From: CAZRIZ01 sp050950465
GTDB taxonomy: Bacteria; Patescibacteriota; Saccharimonadia; Saccharimonadales; Saccharimonadaceae
DNA length: 64,000 bases
Reading direction: 5' to 3'
NCBI GenBank assembly: GCA_050950465.1
Contig: JBMNHQ010000002.1
Span: forward strand, 124,001-188,000
The position numbers and the translations under genes were made by a program. Below the pieces are notes generated by a model. That model was not told where the DNA came from. It searched no databases and worked only from the letters and a program-made list of their open reading frames with translations. Shown here piece by piece: positions 1 to 8,093 of this stretch; position 1 is the first letter of the stretch; every line of letters starts with the position of its first letter.

Positions 1-580
1 CCTCAATATGACTTGGATGCTCGTAATCTAATTTAGTATCCAATTCTGTTAACGTCATCGGTTTTTTATTCTTCTTGATTACATTAACAATCTCATCAAC
101 TCGGGCGCGAACCTCTTTTTTATCGCCATAATCAAAAATTCCAACAGTGTAGTAGTAATTGTCATTTTCGTCAATTACGGTTAATTGACTGCTAATCTCA
201 GCAATAAATGACAGTTGTGATTGCTCGACGCCAGTTGATTCGCGGTTTAGTAGCTTATTGGTGAGCTCGCCAATACGACCAACTCGCCCGAGTTCAATTA
301 GGTTGCGAATGATGATTTTCTCTGATTGAGCTAGTCCAGTAATCTTTTTGTTTTCAGCAGCAATTTTTAATCGAATTGTAATAGCTTTTTCTAATTGACG
401 AACTCGTTCACGAGTTATGTCAAGATAACCACCAATTTGTTCGAGCGTTTCTCGTCGATCCTTCAAACCAAACCGACGGATCATAATTTCCTTCTCACGC
501 TCCTGTTCCACCACCTGTAAAATATTATTAACTGCCTGCTTAAGGTCAATTTGTTCAACTGATGGATTTTGGTCAGTCAT
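1..580 (-). CDS. Sigma-70 region 4 / HARE-like winged-helix regulator (partial)
   Basis: About 193 codons are visible; the C-terminus lies beyond the window's left edge. Residues about 28-75 read like sigma-70 region 4: REKEIMIRRFGL, then QIGGYLDITRERVRQLEKA, the helix-turn-helix that contacts the -35 element. Further on are two regions of winged-helix character, the last (VDEIVNVIKKNKKPMTLTEL) resembling a HARE-HTH module. No sigma region 2 (the -10 binding part) is visible, so this is not a complete sigma factor but probably a transcription regulator with a borrowed region 4. ATG at 578-580 is preceded by its own promoter. Role inferred from motifs only. Confidence 0.7.
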   Translation of the reverse strand, partial: MTDQNPSVEQIDLKQAVNNILQVVEQEREKEIMIRRFGLKDRRETLEQIGGYLDITRERVRQLEKAITIRLKIAAENKKITGLAQSEKIIIRNLIELGRVGRIGELTNKLLNRESTGVEQSQLSFIAEISSQLTVIDENDNYYYTVGIFDYGDKKEVRARVDEIVNVIKKNKKPMTLTELDTKLDYEHPSHIE

Positions 581-617
581 TGTGTAGTTCGTCCTCTCTT
601 GCTTTTCCTATATAAAT

Positions 618-647
618 ATTATATGACTATATACCCCACTTTGTCAA
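618..647 (-). promoter_or_regulatory. Promoter of the sigma-4/HARE-like gene
   Basis: On the minus strand a perfect TTGACA (642-647) and TATAAT (618-623) are separated by 18 nt. The start codon lies about 38 nt downstream of the -10 box. Both hexamers match the vegetative sigma consensus. Confidence 0.75.
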
Positions 648-754
648 GCAACAACAATTCATATATCGTCAAAAAATGTTATATCGTAATTAATTATATC
701 ACAAAATCGACAATAGCAACATAAAATATGTTGCTAATTTATAATACATTAACT

Positions 755-3067
755 TTATTTTTTAGTAGGTTTCGTGCTCTTCTTACCAGCTCGGCGGCGA
801 GTTGGTTTTTTGACCCGTTCTTCCAAGATTTGCTTAGCTTGCTCTTCAGTAATCTTAGTCGGATCTTGTTTCTTAGGAATTCTGGCGTTAGTTTTACCGT
901 CGGTTACATAAGGTCCGTAGGGTCCACGAATAATCTTAATCTTACCCCATTGGGCAATGTTTTTATCCTTTTCGGCTTGAATCTTCTTTTCATAGAGCTC
1001 TAGCGCTTCTTTGAGTGTAATAGTCATAGGATCGAGCGGTTTAATACTTACAAAAAGTTTGTCTACTTGAATATACGGACCGAATCGGCCGATATTAGCT
1101 TTGATTTCCTTACCATCTTTAGTTTGACCAACCAGACGTGGCAATTTAAAAGCTTCGATGGCTTGTTCGAGAGTGACAGTTTCGATTTGGGTGTCTTTAG
1201 GTATAGGGGCGAAACGCGGTTTCTCGCTGTTGTTGGTTTCTCCCAACTGTAACATTGGTCCAAAGCGACCAAGACGAGCATAGATTGGCTTCTTCTCTTT
1301 AGGATGCTCTCCGACTAGGCGGGCATTGCTTACTTCCGAGCGCTTAATGTCTTTTGCTTCCATTACTAATTTATGAAATGGCTTATAAAAGTCGGTTAGC
1401 ATTCTATTGCGTTCGAGTTCACCGCGGGCAATCTCATCGAAATCTTCCTCAATTGTTGCTGTAAAATCATAATCAACCACTTGATTAAAGTGATTTAATA
1501 AAAAGTCACTTATCATCTTACCAACAGCGGTAGCAACCAGCTTTCCCTTGGTGGCGCCGTATTTATCGGTTTCGATTAGTTGCGAGACAGTACCCTTTTC
1601 AAGCTTGATCACTATAATTTCACGTTCTTCACCGTCACTGTCGCCCTTCTCGACATAACCCCTAGTTTGAATTGTGTCAATAATTGTAGCGTAAGTGCTT
1701 GGTCGTCCAATTCCTAACTCCTCTAATTTCTTAACTAGACTACCTTCTGTGTAGCGAGCTGGTGCCTTCTTGAAAGTTTGTCGAGCGGTAACAGATATTA
1801 AATCAAGCTTATCTCCTGCCTTTAGCTTTGGTAGCTCGTTGCCAGCATCAAATCGGCCATAGGCCTTTAGGAAACCATCAAAAGTAACAATTTCACCGGT
1901 GGCAGTAAAATGCCGCTCGTCTTGATTATTTTTGATTGTCAAGACAGTCTTCTCGAGTTTGGCGGGCGCCATTTGGCTGGCTAAAGTGCGTTGTCGTATT
2001 AAGTTATATAATTTTTGATCAGTAGTATTACTGCTAGCCTTCTCAACTCGAATATCGGTTGGTCGAATTGCCTCGTGTGCCTCTTGGGCATTGGCTGACT
2101 TAGTGCGAAACTTACGTACTTTAGAGTAATTAGTGCCAAAAGTATCATCGATATAATCGTGAGCAAATTTCAGGAACATATTACTCAAATTAACCGAATC
2201 GGTGCGCATATAGGTGATTTTACCAGCTTGATAAAGCCTTTGGGCGCTTACCATCGTTTGTTTGGAGCTAAAACCTAGCTTAGCATTGGCTGTTTGCTGT
2301 AGTGTAGAAGTAGTAAAGGGTGCTTGAGGATTACGTTCAGTGGGCTTCTTCTCAACTGCGTCAACTGTCAGTGTGGCAGTGTTAGTCTTCTGCAGGAAGT
2401 CTTCTGCTTCACTAATGGTTTTAATTCTTTTTGATAGTTCAGCCTGAAAAATGTTGTTTTGATGAGATAGCTCGGCTGTGACTTTAAAATCAAAGGTTGG
2501 CTTAAAATTGATAATCTCTTCTTCACGTTCGACCACTAGGCGTACAGCTGGCGATTGAACTCGCCCAGCACTTTTACCGCCTGGGACTTTCTGCCAAACA
2601 ACTGGTGACAATTCGAAGCCAACCAATCTATCTAGAATTTGTCGTGCCTGCTGAGCCTGCACTAGATTCATGTCAATGGTACGCGGATTTTTTATCGCTT
2701 CCTCAATTGCTGCCTTAGTAATTTCATTGAAAGTAATTCGCTTGGTAGTTTTAGGATCGAGTTTTAGGACTTCGACTAAATGCCAAGCAATTGCCTCTCC
2801 TTCGCGGTCTTCATCGGTTGCCAGCCAAACTTGATCGGCGGCCTTAACGGCTTTTTTGAGTTCACTTACAGTCTTGCGCTTGGGTGGGTCAACTTCATAT
2901 AAAGTTTTAAAACCATTATTAACATCGATAGCCTTCTCGCCATTTTTACCTTTTTTAGGGATGGCACGAATATGGCCAATGCTTGACATAACTTCGTAGT
3001 CTTTACCTAAATATTTACTAATAGTTTTAGCTTTAGCTGGTGACTCAACAATAACCAAGTTCTTCAT
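755..3067 (-). CDS. topA: DNA topoisomerase I
   Basis: 770 aa type IA topoisomerase that relaxes negative supercoils. The TOPRIM domain opens the protein (VIVESPAKAK, E8) and carries the metal-binding DxD at D85/D87 (TDEDREGEAIAW). The catalytic tyrosine is Y286 in GKITYMRTDSVNLS. The C-terminal third has Topo_C-type repeats (GRFGPMLQLG, GRFGPYIQV, GPYGPYV) instead of cysteine zinc ribbons, followed by a Lys/Arg-rich tail (RRRAGKKSTKPTKK) likely to bind DNA. Length is normal for the family. A TACAAT box lies 11 nt before ATG, so the mRNA leader is very short. dprA, often adjacent to topA, lies 2 kb upstream beyond three membrane-protein genes. Confidence 0.97.
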   Translation of the reverse strand: MKNLVIVESPAKAKTISKYLGKDYEVMSSIGHIRAIPKKGKNGEKAIDVNNGFKTLYEVDPPKRKTVSELKKAVKAADQVWLATDEDREGEAIAWHLVEVLKLDPKTTKRITFNEITKAAIEEAIKNPRTIDMNLVQAQQARQILDRLVGFELSPVVWQKVPGGKSAGRVQSPAVRLVVEREEEIINFKPTFDFKVTAELSHQNNIFQAELSKRIKTISEAEDFLQKTNTATLTVDAVEKKPTERNPQAPFTTSTLQQTANAKLGFSSKQTMVSAQRLYQAGKITYMRTDSVNLSNMFLKFAHDYIDDTFGTNYSKVRKFRTKSANAQEAHEAIRPTDIRVEKASSNTTDQKLYNLIRQRTLASQMAPAKLEKTVLTIKNNQDERHFTATGEIVTFDGFLKAYGRFDAGNELPKLKAGDKLDLISVTARQTFKKAPARYTEGSLVKKLEELGIGRPSTYATIIDTIQTRGYVEKGDSDGEEREIIVIKLEKGTVSQLIETDKYGATKGKLVATAVGKMISDFLLNHFNQVVDYDFTATIEEDFDEIARGELERNRMLTDFYKPFHKLVMEAKDIKRSEVSNARLVGEHPKEKKPIYARLGRFGPMLQLGETNNSEKPRFAPIPKDTQIETVTLEQAIEAFKLPRLVGQTKDGKEIKANIGRFGPYIQVDKLFVSIKPLDPMTITLKEALELYEKKIQAEKDKNIAQWGKIKIIRGPYGPYVTDGKTNARIPKKQDPTKITEEQAKQILEERVKKPTRRRAGKKSTKPTKK

Positions 3068-3168
3068 ATCAGCCTAATATTGTAAAGCCTTGCTTATAAA
3101 AAGACAAATTTTAAGCTGGTCAAGTTGATCCGCTCGTATATTTTCTTCAGAGATGCCTGGTTTGTTAT

Positions 3169-3504
3169 TTATGTTACTTGGCTTTCTAAAAAACTCTTTC
3201 GAGCTGCTAATCGTTTTCGCCAAGCACTAGATACTGGTTTTACAAACATTATTGAACCAACGATGGCTATTGCAATCGTTAGTAGGAATATACCACTAAC
3301 ATCGCGGTAGGTTTTTTCAAAATTAATGAGTAAAACAACCATCATTGCAATGCTACTAAAGCTTGCTACTGTGGAAATTATGAGTGTTATCGTGTGTGTC
3401 CACCATAGCACTGGTCGTGCACTCGCTGATTCAGGAACAATTAGTGCCACAATAACAGATACTGTTGCTACGATTATGAGATGAAACATAATGTCCATAA
3501 GCAT
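3169..3504 (-). CDS. Small multipass membrane protein
   Basis: 111 aa with about three hydrophobic segments (residues about 7-25, 36-62 and 70-90) and a basic C-terminal tail (WRKRLAARK), suggesting the C-terminus is cytoplasmic. I do not recognise the family. Start ATG is set by a strong GGAGGG 9 nt upstream. It has its own TTGACA/TATAAT promoter and a leader with the small hairpin AACC-N5-GGTT, shared with the next gene upstream (3656-3958), suggesting the two are paralogous units. Confidence 0.6.
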   Translation of the reverse strand: MLMDIMFHLIIVATVSVIVALIVPESASARPVLWWTHTITLIISTVASFSSIAMMVVLLINFEKTYRDVSGIFLLTIAIAIVGSIMFVKPVSSAWRKRLAARKSFLESQVT

Positions 3505-3554
3505 CTTTTAAGCCCTCCTTTTGTAATTTCAACCTCTATGGTTAATATCTCCTA

Positions 3555-3583
3555 ATTATAGCATTACTTTGACCTTTTGTCAA
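3555..3583 (-). promoter_or_regulatory. Promoter of the 111-aa membrane protein gene
   Basis: TTGACA (3578-3583), 17-nt spacer, TATAAT (3555-3560) on the minus strand. About 50 nt of leader follow, including a short hairpin built on AACCATAGAGGTT. Confidence 0.8.
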
Positions 3584-3610
3584 TTAGGGTGATTGTAATC
3601 ACAAATTAAA

Positions 3611-3636
3611 AAGACGAACCAATCTCAGTCCGTCTT
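3611..3636 (-). terminator. Terminator after the 100-aa membrane protein gene
   Basis: On the minus strand an AAGACG/CGTCTT stem is followed by TTTTAATTT. The sequence is closely related to the terminator at 4036-4058 downstream of the 294-aa gene, so gene and terminator may have been duplicated together. Confidence 0.6.
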
Positions 3637-3655
3637 ATTGATGACGACTTGCTAT

Positions 3656-3958
3656 TTATTGCTTACGCCACGCTCTTGCATTATGAAACAGATCAGTGAC
3701 ACCAGGTTTTGCCAACACCACTACTACCGTTAATGCGGGTATTTTTAGTGCCAATGAAACCTGTTCTATTAATACAATGATGATTATTAAGGTTACCGTC
3801 ACTAAGATGTACGCCATAAGAGCGATCCAACTCCAGAATACACTTTTCTTGTCTAGGCGCAATATGATGCAAAAATAGAATACAAGAGCTAGAAACGTTA
3901 TCGCAACTATGAGGGCATGTAGTCTAGAATCTACTTCTGTAAGCGTTGCAGTACTCAT
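3656..3958 (-). CDS. Small multipass membrane protein
   Basis: 100 aa with three hydrophobic stretches (about 14-33, 42-65, 70-86) and a basic C-terminus (HNARAWRKQ). Family not recognised. GGAGGG lies 7 nt before ATG. Its promoter, hairpin leader (AACCAGAGAGGTT) and terminator resemble those of the neighbouring membrane-protein genes. The short length, three segments and basic tail suggest distant paralogy with the 111-aa protein, though sequence identity by eye is low. Confidence 0.6.
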   Translation of the reverse strand: MSTATLTEVDSRLHALIVAITFLALVFYFCIILRLDKKSVFWSWIALMAYILVTVTLIIIIVLIEQVSLALKIPALTVVVVLAKPGVTDLFHNARAWRKQ

Positions 3959-3999
3959 TCTTAATCCCTCCCTTCAACCTCTCTGGTTAAGATGCCATA

Positions 4000-4028
4000 A
4001 TCATAACATAATTTGTAATACAATACAA
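4000..4028 (-). promoter_or_regulatory. Promoter of the 100-aa membrane protein gene
   Basis: Minus strand TTGTAT (4023-4028), 17-nt spacer, TATGAT (4000-4005), followed by a leader of about 35 nt with an AACC-N5-GGTT hairpin just before the ribosome binding site. Confidence 0.6.
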
Positions 4029-4035
4029 ATTAAAA

Positions 4036-4058
4036 AGACGAACCAGGTTGGTTCGTCT
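4036..4058 (-). terminator. Terminator after the 294-aa membrane protein gene
   Basis: Perfect 9-bp stem AGACGAACC/GGTTCGTCT with a 5-nt loop, followed on the minus strand by TTTTAATTT. It overlaps the -35 region of the next gene downstream, which shows how tightly the cluster is packed. Confidence 0.85.
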
Positions 4059-4085
4059 GAGTGTCATTTTGTAGGCTTGAACTGT

Positions 4086-4970
4086 TTATGTATAGCTAAT
4101 TATACTAGTACCCACTATTCCTAATAGGATTAGTAGTATACCTACTACTAGGAAGCTTAGGCGCCATATGGGCTTATTGCTATCTCGGTGTTTGATAATA
4201 CTCCTGACCGTTACTACACCAACTGCAATTGTCGCAATTATTGCCGCTCCAGAGACGAATCTAGCGAAACCGTCAAAGTCCATTTGTGTTGTTTCGACGT
4301 TACCGCATCCGTAAGAAGGTATGCGGGTAGCGATAATCGCAAAGACAGAACCTGCTGCTAGAAGCAAAATGCGTTTTAGCAGCTCGATCCAAGCGCATGC
4401 TATAGAATTTTGAAGACCGCTCTCGATACATAGTATTCGTCCGATAGCTATTATTACACAGATTGCAGATGTTATCATTAAGGAATGTTTGGCTACCGTT
4501 AATGTAATCCTAAAAAGTGCAGTACTAGCGGTTCCATCGTCAGCGACTAAGCCTAAAGTAACTAGCGCTATACCAATTACTAAGGCTATCCTATGTGTAT
4601 TACCACCATTCCACCAATTCACTACTGCAGACCCAATAATTATGACACCGAAGATGAGTGGTGTAATGACCGTTGCTGTTGTTAGGATAAACGAAAAGAA
4701 TCCAGACTGGTTTTGTTCTAGCACCCAGTTTATCCATCCACTTAATCCATTAGTGTGTGTTATCTGGTTATCAAACACATATGGTATTACATAATAAGTA
4801 ACAGCTGTGATGGCTAAGCTTAATGTAAGCCAAAAAGCACCTATTAATAACTGCTTTAGGCCATCCTTTAGGTAATCGCTTGCGATTTTTGCAGCGATAC
4901 TGGGAGTTGTGCAATAACTGGAGATTAGAAATCCAAGGGACCCCGCTCCCATGACAAAGTTAATGAGCAT
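4086..4970 (-). CDS. Polytopic membrane protein of unknown function
   Basis: 294 aa with about eight hydrophobic segments spread over the full length, including residues about 40-62, 88-112, 126-145, 155-177, 190-212, 228-248 and 268-290. No transporter signature, conserved charged residue in a membrane segment or enzyme motif is evident, and I do not recognise the family. GGAGGG lies 7 nt upstream of ATG. A TTGCAT-N17-TATAAT promoter at 5007-5035 and the downstream hairpin terminator make it a monocistronic unit. Confidence 0.55.
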   Translation of the reverse strand: MLINFVMGAGSLGFLISSYCTTPSIAAKIASDYLKDGLKQLLIGAFWLTLSLAITAVTYYVIPYVFDNQITHTNGLSGWINWVLEQNQSGFFSFILTTATVITPLIFGVIIIGSAVVNWWNGGNTHRIALVIGIALVTLGLVADDGTASTALFRITLTVAKHSLMITSAICVIIAIGRILCIESGLQNSIACAWIELLKRILLLAAGSVFAIIATRIPSYGCGNVETTQMDFDGFARFVSGAAIIATIAVGVVTVRSIIKHRDSNKPIWRLSFLVVGILLILLGIVGTSIISYT

Positions 4971-5006
4971 AATCAGCCCTCCTTCTATTATGATTAAATT
5001 TCCCTG

Positions 5007-5035
5007 ATTATAGCATATTTTATAATATAATGCAA
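5007..5035 (-). promoter_or_regulatory. Promoter of the 294-aa membrane protein gene
   Basis: Minus strand TTGCAT (5030-5035), 17-nt spacer, TATAAT (5007-5012). Architecture matches the promoters of the two smaller membrane-protein genes downstream. Confidence 0.7.
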
Positions 5036-5049
5036 CTCACACGTCTATA

Positions 5050-5907
5050 TCAACTAAGTGCCCACTGGTTGCTACCTAGTGACTTAATTGCACCCTGAAG
5101 TTCTAAAATTGTCAGATGATAATTAAACTCAGCCGGTGAAACTTCTAATTCTTTCATAATATTTTCACCAGACTTCTCGCCTTGACGAATCATTTCAATA
5201 ATTTGACGGCCAATTGGATCCTTTATGTCCGCAGCAGATTTCTCTGACATGCCACTTAAGTTAAATAGGTCTAGAACTTGCTGGACATCATTTAGGAGTG
5301 TTGCGCCCTGCTTGATTAGGTTATTGCAACCCTCTGACATTGGGCTGGTTAAGTGCCCTGGTACAGCAAAAATATCGCGTCCCTGTTGTAGTGCGTGCGC
5401 AGCGGTTGAGAGTGTGCCACTGCGTTTGGCGGCCTCGATTACTATCACAGCGTCGGCTAGCCCACTGACTATTCGATTACGTTCTAAAAATTGATGTGGT
5501 AAAATTGGCGCGCTGGGCTCATATTCGCTTAAAATTGCTCCGCCATTCCGTAGAATTTCTCTCCCTAGGGGTTGATTACTTCGCGGTGTAATGTCGTTTA
5601 GCCCACCGCCTAAAACCGCTAAAGTTGTGCCGCCAGCTTCTAAACAAGCTTTGTGGGCTAAAGCATCGATTCCAAGCGCTAGTCCGCTGATAATCACAAT
5701 CTCCTGTTGGGCTAAAGCGTAGGCAAATTTATGCACCATTTCGCGCCCATAGGTGGTCGGCCGACGTGAGCCAACAATCGCAACGCTGGGCTGGCGTTTT
5801 TCGGGTAATTTTCCGTAAAAATAAATTTCTTTTGGTGAATTATAAATGTCAGAAAGTGGCCGTAAAAAGCTGTTTCTATCAGGGGTGATCTTGCTAATGC
5901 TAAACAT
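5050..5907 (-). CDS. dprA: DNA processing protein DprA
   Basis: 285 aa. DprA loads RecA onto incoming single-stranded DNA during natural transformation. The Rossmann-like core shows AIVGSRRPTTYGR (about 43-55), IISGLALGIDALAH (about 73-86), GGTTLAVLGGG and FAVPGHL. A DprA-type winged helix ends the protein (residues about 225-285). The N-terminal SAM domain seen in some homologues is missing, so this is the short form. No Shine-Dalgarno precedes ATG, consistent with a leaderless or very short-leader mRNA. The ncRNA promoter at 5922-5950 fires divergently just upstream. CPR bacteria are thought to depend on DNA uptake, which suits retention of this gene. Confidence 0.95.
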   Translation of the reverse strand: MFSISKITPDRNSFLRPLSDIYNSPKEIYFYGKLPEKRQPSVAIVGSRRPTTYGREMVHKFAYALAQQEIVIISGLALGIDALAHKACLEAGGTTLAVLGGGLNDITPRSNQPLGREILRNGGAILSEYEPSAPILPHQFLERNRIVSGLADAVIVIEAAKRSGTLSTAAHALQQGRDIFAVPGHLTSPMSEGCNNLIKQGATLLNDVQQVLDLFNLSGMSEKSAADIKDPIGRQIIEMIRQGEKSGENIMKELEVSPAEFNYHLTILELQGAIKSLGSNQWALS

Positions 5908-5921
5908 TTATGATAAAATAG

Positions 5922-5950
5922 TTGACATTAATAAAGTTTTGTGCTACAAT
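5922..5950 (+). promoter_or_regulatory. Promoter of the free-standing ncRNA
   Basis: TTGACA (5922-5927), 17-nt spacer, TACAAT (5945-5950) preceded by TGC, i.e. an extended -10. Start predicted near 5957. It points away from dprA into a region with no plus-strand ORF. Confidence 0.85.
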
Positions 5951-5956
5951 GTGAGT

Positions 5957-6203
5957 ATTGATGGCACTTGAGAGGGCCATTAACGAACCTCCAAAAATAG
6001 TTTAGCACACATCAAGTCATAATTCTTTCCCCTATCTTTTACTTGTTGTGTGTTATAACCTCCTCAACCGGCGGACCCTAATATGTTGTGAGGTGGGTCA
6101 CGCTTCTCGGGACTCTTCTGGAGAGCCATGGTGGTGTGTTGAGGAGCCAAAAAGCGCCAAGTTAGGTGATAGCCCACCCTTGCCTATACTTGGCGCTTTT
6201 TGG
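5957..6203 (+). ncRNA. Structured ncRNA with own promoter and terminator
   Basis: About 245 nt between a near-consensus promoter and a 16-bp terminator. Pairings I can see: ATGGC/GCCAT near the 5' end; TAGCACACATCAAGT with ACTTGTTGTGTGTTA; CTCCTCAAC with GTTGAGGAG enclosing a GACCC/GGGTC hairpin; then the terminator. No start codon plus ribosome binding site opens a sensible ORF. I looked for the RNase P P4, SRP domain IV and tmRNA (ACCA end, tag) signatures and found none; a 6S-type single long rod does not fit either. Identity unknown; both flanking genes are on the other strand, so it is not a leader. Confidence 0.65.
6147..6203 (+). terminator. Terminator of the ncRNA
   Basis: Perfect 16-bp inverted repeat CCAAAAAGCGCCAAGT (6147-6162) / ACTTGGCGCTTTTTGG (6188-6203) with a 25-nt loop that itself can fold. 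The T run lies inside the 3' arm, so it can work in both directions. Confidence 0.85.
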
Positions 6204-6229
6204 TTGAAAAATAAAAACCTTGTCAATAG

Positions 6230-6256
6230 AAAACGACCCCTTGCGGGGTCGTTTTT
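6230..6256 (-). terminator. Terminator after the SPFH gene
   Basis: 11-bp arms AAAACGACCCC (6230-6240) and GGGGTCGTTTT (6245-6255) with a 4-nt loop and flanking A/T runs. It ends the minus-strand SPFH transcript and could also stop plus-strand read-through from the ncRNA. Confidence 0.9.
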
Positions 6257-6262
6257 GCTTAA

Positions 6263-7127
6263 TCATTCAGTTATCAGTTCTGGGGGCAGGATTATTCCAG
6301 CAGAACCACCGTCGCCGTTCATAACCTTAGGTAATTTTCCATCCCACTTCTCAATCCAAAGCTTGCGTAGAATCTCAGGAGTTAATGAAGTCGATTCCAC
6401 TTTGTTAGCCTCGGCTACGAGTTTTTTTCGCTCAATCTCAAGTTTTGCCACATCAACAGCGGTTTGCTGCTGAATAACCAACTTCTCTTGCTTTTTCTTT
6501 TCGGTCTCCACCTCTTGTTCGGCTACTTTTTTAGCTTCAACCGCCGCCTCGTAGGCGTCCGTCGCTGAAGTCATGGTTGACAATTGAAACGTTTGTTAGA
6601 GTTATACCATATGGTGACAGCTCATCTTTCAACTCGTCAAATATGTCTTTGGCAAGCTGAGCGCGTTCAGCCACAAACTTTTCAATTGTGTATTTAGCAA
6701 CGTTTGATTGAACAGCATCGCGGATGCGTGGCACCAAGAGTGATGGTACGTGCCGACCTGTAAAGGCTCTGTAGAGTGCTTCCGGATTATTGACGATGTC
6801 AGAAACAGTTATTTCGATTTCAACCGTCTGCATGTCTTTGGTTGAGGCTGATATAGGTGGCGACTCCTCACCGACTCCGAAGCGTATAGTTTGCTCGCGC
6901 GTCGTGATAGTCTCGCGAGTTTGGGCGATGGGCCACTTCATATGAAGTCCCTCTCCTTTTACAGCGGTGACTTTACCAAATGTCTTGATAATTGCCACCT
7001 CGCCAGTTTTTACCGTATAGAACGATAAGAACAGAACAACTAGCGCTATCAGCGCCACCACCCCAAGAGCGATTCTTCTCGCAATCTTCTTGTTTCGTTT
7101 GTCCATAAAGGCTTCATAGTTACTCAT
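6263..7127 (-). pseudogene. SPFH/Band 7 (prohibitin-like) protein, frameshifted
   Basis: Two overlapping frames together make one prohibitin-like protein. The first (7127 to 6537) has a cytoplasmic N-terminus, one membrane helix (about residues 18-40) and an SPFH domain up to SIVNHDFSD; the second (to 6263) resumes with DAYEAAVEAKKVAEQE, the usual coiled-coil continuation. The break is a 4-bp tandem duplication, CGTC-CGTC at 6556-6563 on the plus strand. Removing one copy gives a continuous reading frame of about 286 aa, the normal family length. GGAGGG precedes ATG. It could be a true mutation, a sequencing error or a phase-variable state. SPFH proteins scaffold membrane microdomains. Confidence 0.8.
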
Positions 7128-7149
7128 GAAAATACCCTCCTTATTTTTT

Positions 7150-7206
7150 GGCCTAATGGCCTTGGTTTGTTAAGTATTTTTACTAAACAAACCAAGACCA
7201 TTAGCC
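7150..7206 (-). repeat. Long hairpin in the SPFH leader
   Basis: Near-perfect inverted repeat of about 25 bp per arm (plus strand GGCCTAATGGCCTTGG... with ...CCAAGACCATTAGCC, loop TATTTTT) ending about 22 nt before the SPFH start codon. No U run follows on the minus strand, so it is not an ordinary terminator for upstream minus-strand transcription. It may act as a 5' leader stabiliser or attenuator. Confidence 0.7.
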
Positions 7207-7320
7207 ATAGCCTCAGATGAGATAATTAAGCAATTTTAAAGTGCGCATCGATCTTGTCGACGAGTTGTTTCAATGATACCATAATTTTTACATATAGTCA
7301 ATAGTATTGTAGAGAATTAA

Positions 7321-8067
7321 CTATGGCATTAGTTCGATAGTCGGTAAGAGACCAGTTGAACTTTCGCCGCCGTTGATTAGACTAAATGTCTTAGACTCAG
7401 CCTCCATTAGATCTTGACAAGTGTCGTCGTTGTAATCTGTATTGTCTTTGGCTTTGTTATCGCAATAAGGTGTGTAGAATATTCCATTAAACCCTACGCC
7501 CGACTCGAGGCCGCTAAATGAATGGCTAGTGTAATAATAGTAGTCACCAACTTTCTTACCGGTTACACTACCCCAGTCATTAGACAGACTGGCCTCTCTT
7601 GATCGTTTGAGATAACCTAGTGAATATTTACCCTGTTTGTCGGCGTCGTAGTCGTTGCGATATTCGACTTTAGGTGACGATGGTTTACCGTAAAAATAGG
7701 CTGCCTCACCCTGAATACGATACTGTACATCGGCTAACCCTTGCGGTATCTTAAATCTAAGCCCCCAATGCTTCATCACTAAATAACCCTTGTTGGGGTC
7801 ATTGGTTGTTGTCTGTTCGGTGGACGTAACCGATTCTTCTACCGGCTTATCTGTTGGCTTTTCTGTCTTGGCTTGCCCTCCTGTCGACTCGCCCTCTTTG
7901 GCCTCTGTTTGATCAGTTTCGTTGATTATCTCTGGCGCACTATCTGGTTTAAATGCCAGAAAATGGGCGGCTACGCCGACTGTGACGATTAAAGTGATAA
8001 TCACGACTAATATCAAGATAACGTTTTTATTAAATTTCTTTGATATAGGGGCTTGATCTTGCTCCAT
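7321..8067 (-). CDS. Membrane-anchored extracytoplasmic protein of unknown function
   Basis: 248 aa: short cytoplasmic N-terminus, one membrane helix (about residues 15-34), a Glu/Thr/Lys-rich linker (about 40-95, low complexity) and a globular C-terminal domain rich in Tyr and Gly (YYYYTSHSFSGLESGVGF). Two cysteines (CDNKAKDN...DDTCQD) could form a disulfide outside the cell. The domain is not one I recognise. AAGGAG lies 7 nt upstream of ATG. It is separated from pth by a short gap and may be co-transcribed with gpmI-pth. Confidence 0.6.
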   Translation of the reverse strand: MEQDQAPISKKFNKNVILILVVIITLIVTVGVAAHFLAFKPDSAPEIINETDQTEAKEGESTGGQAKTEKPTDKPVEESVTSTEQTTTNDPNKGYLVMKHWGLRFKIPQGLADVQYRIQGEAAYFYGKPSSPKVEYRNDYDADKQGKYSLGYLKRSREASLSNDWGSVTGKKVGDYYYYTSHSFSGLESGVGFNGIFYTPYCDNKAKDNTDYNDDTCQDLMEAESKTFSLINGGESSTGLLPTIELMP

Positions 8068-8093
8068 AACAACTCCTTTGTAACGTAAGTGTA

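Noticed and set aside
728..1003. 91-aa plus-strand ORF
   Set aside because: Lies antisense inside topA, no ribosome binding site, no coherent protein sequence; shadow of the real gene.
5957..6203. RNase P, SRP or tmRNA identity for the ncRNA
   Set aside because: None of the conserved cores (P4 of RNase P, SRP domain IV, tmRNA ends and tag) could be found on either strand.
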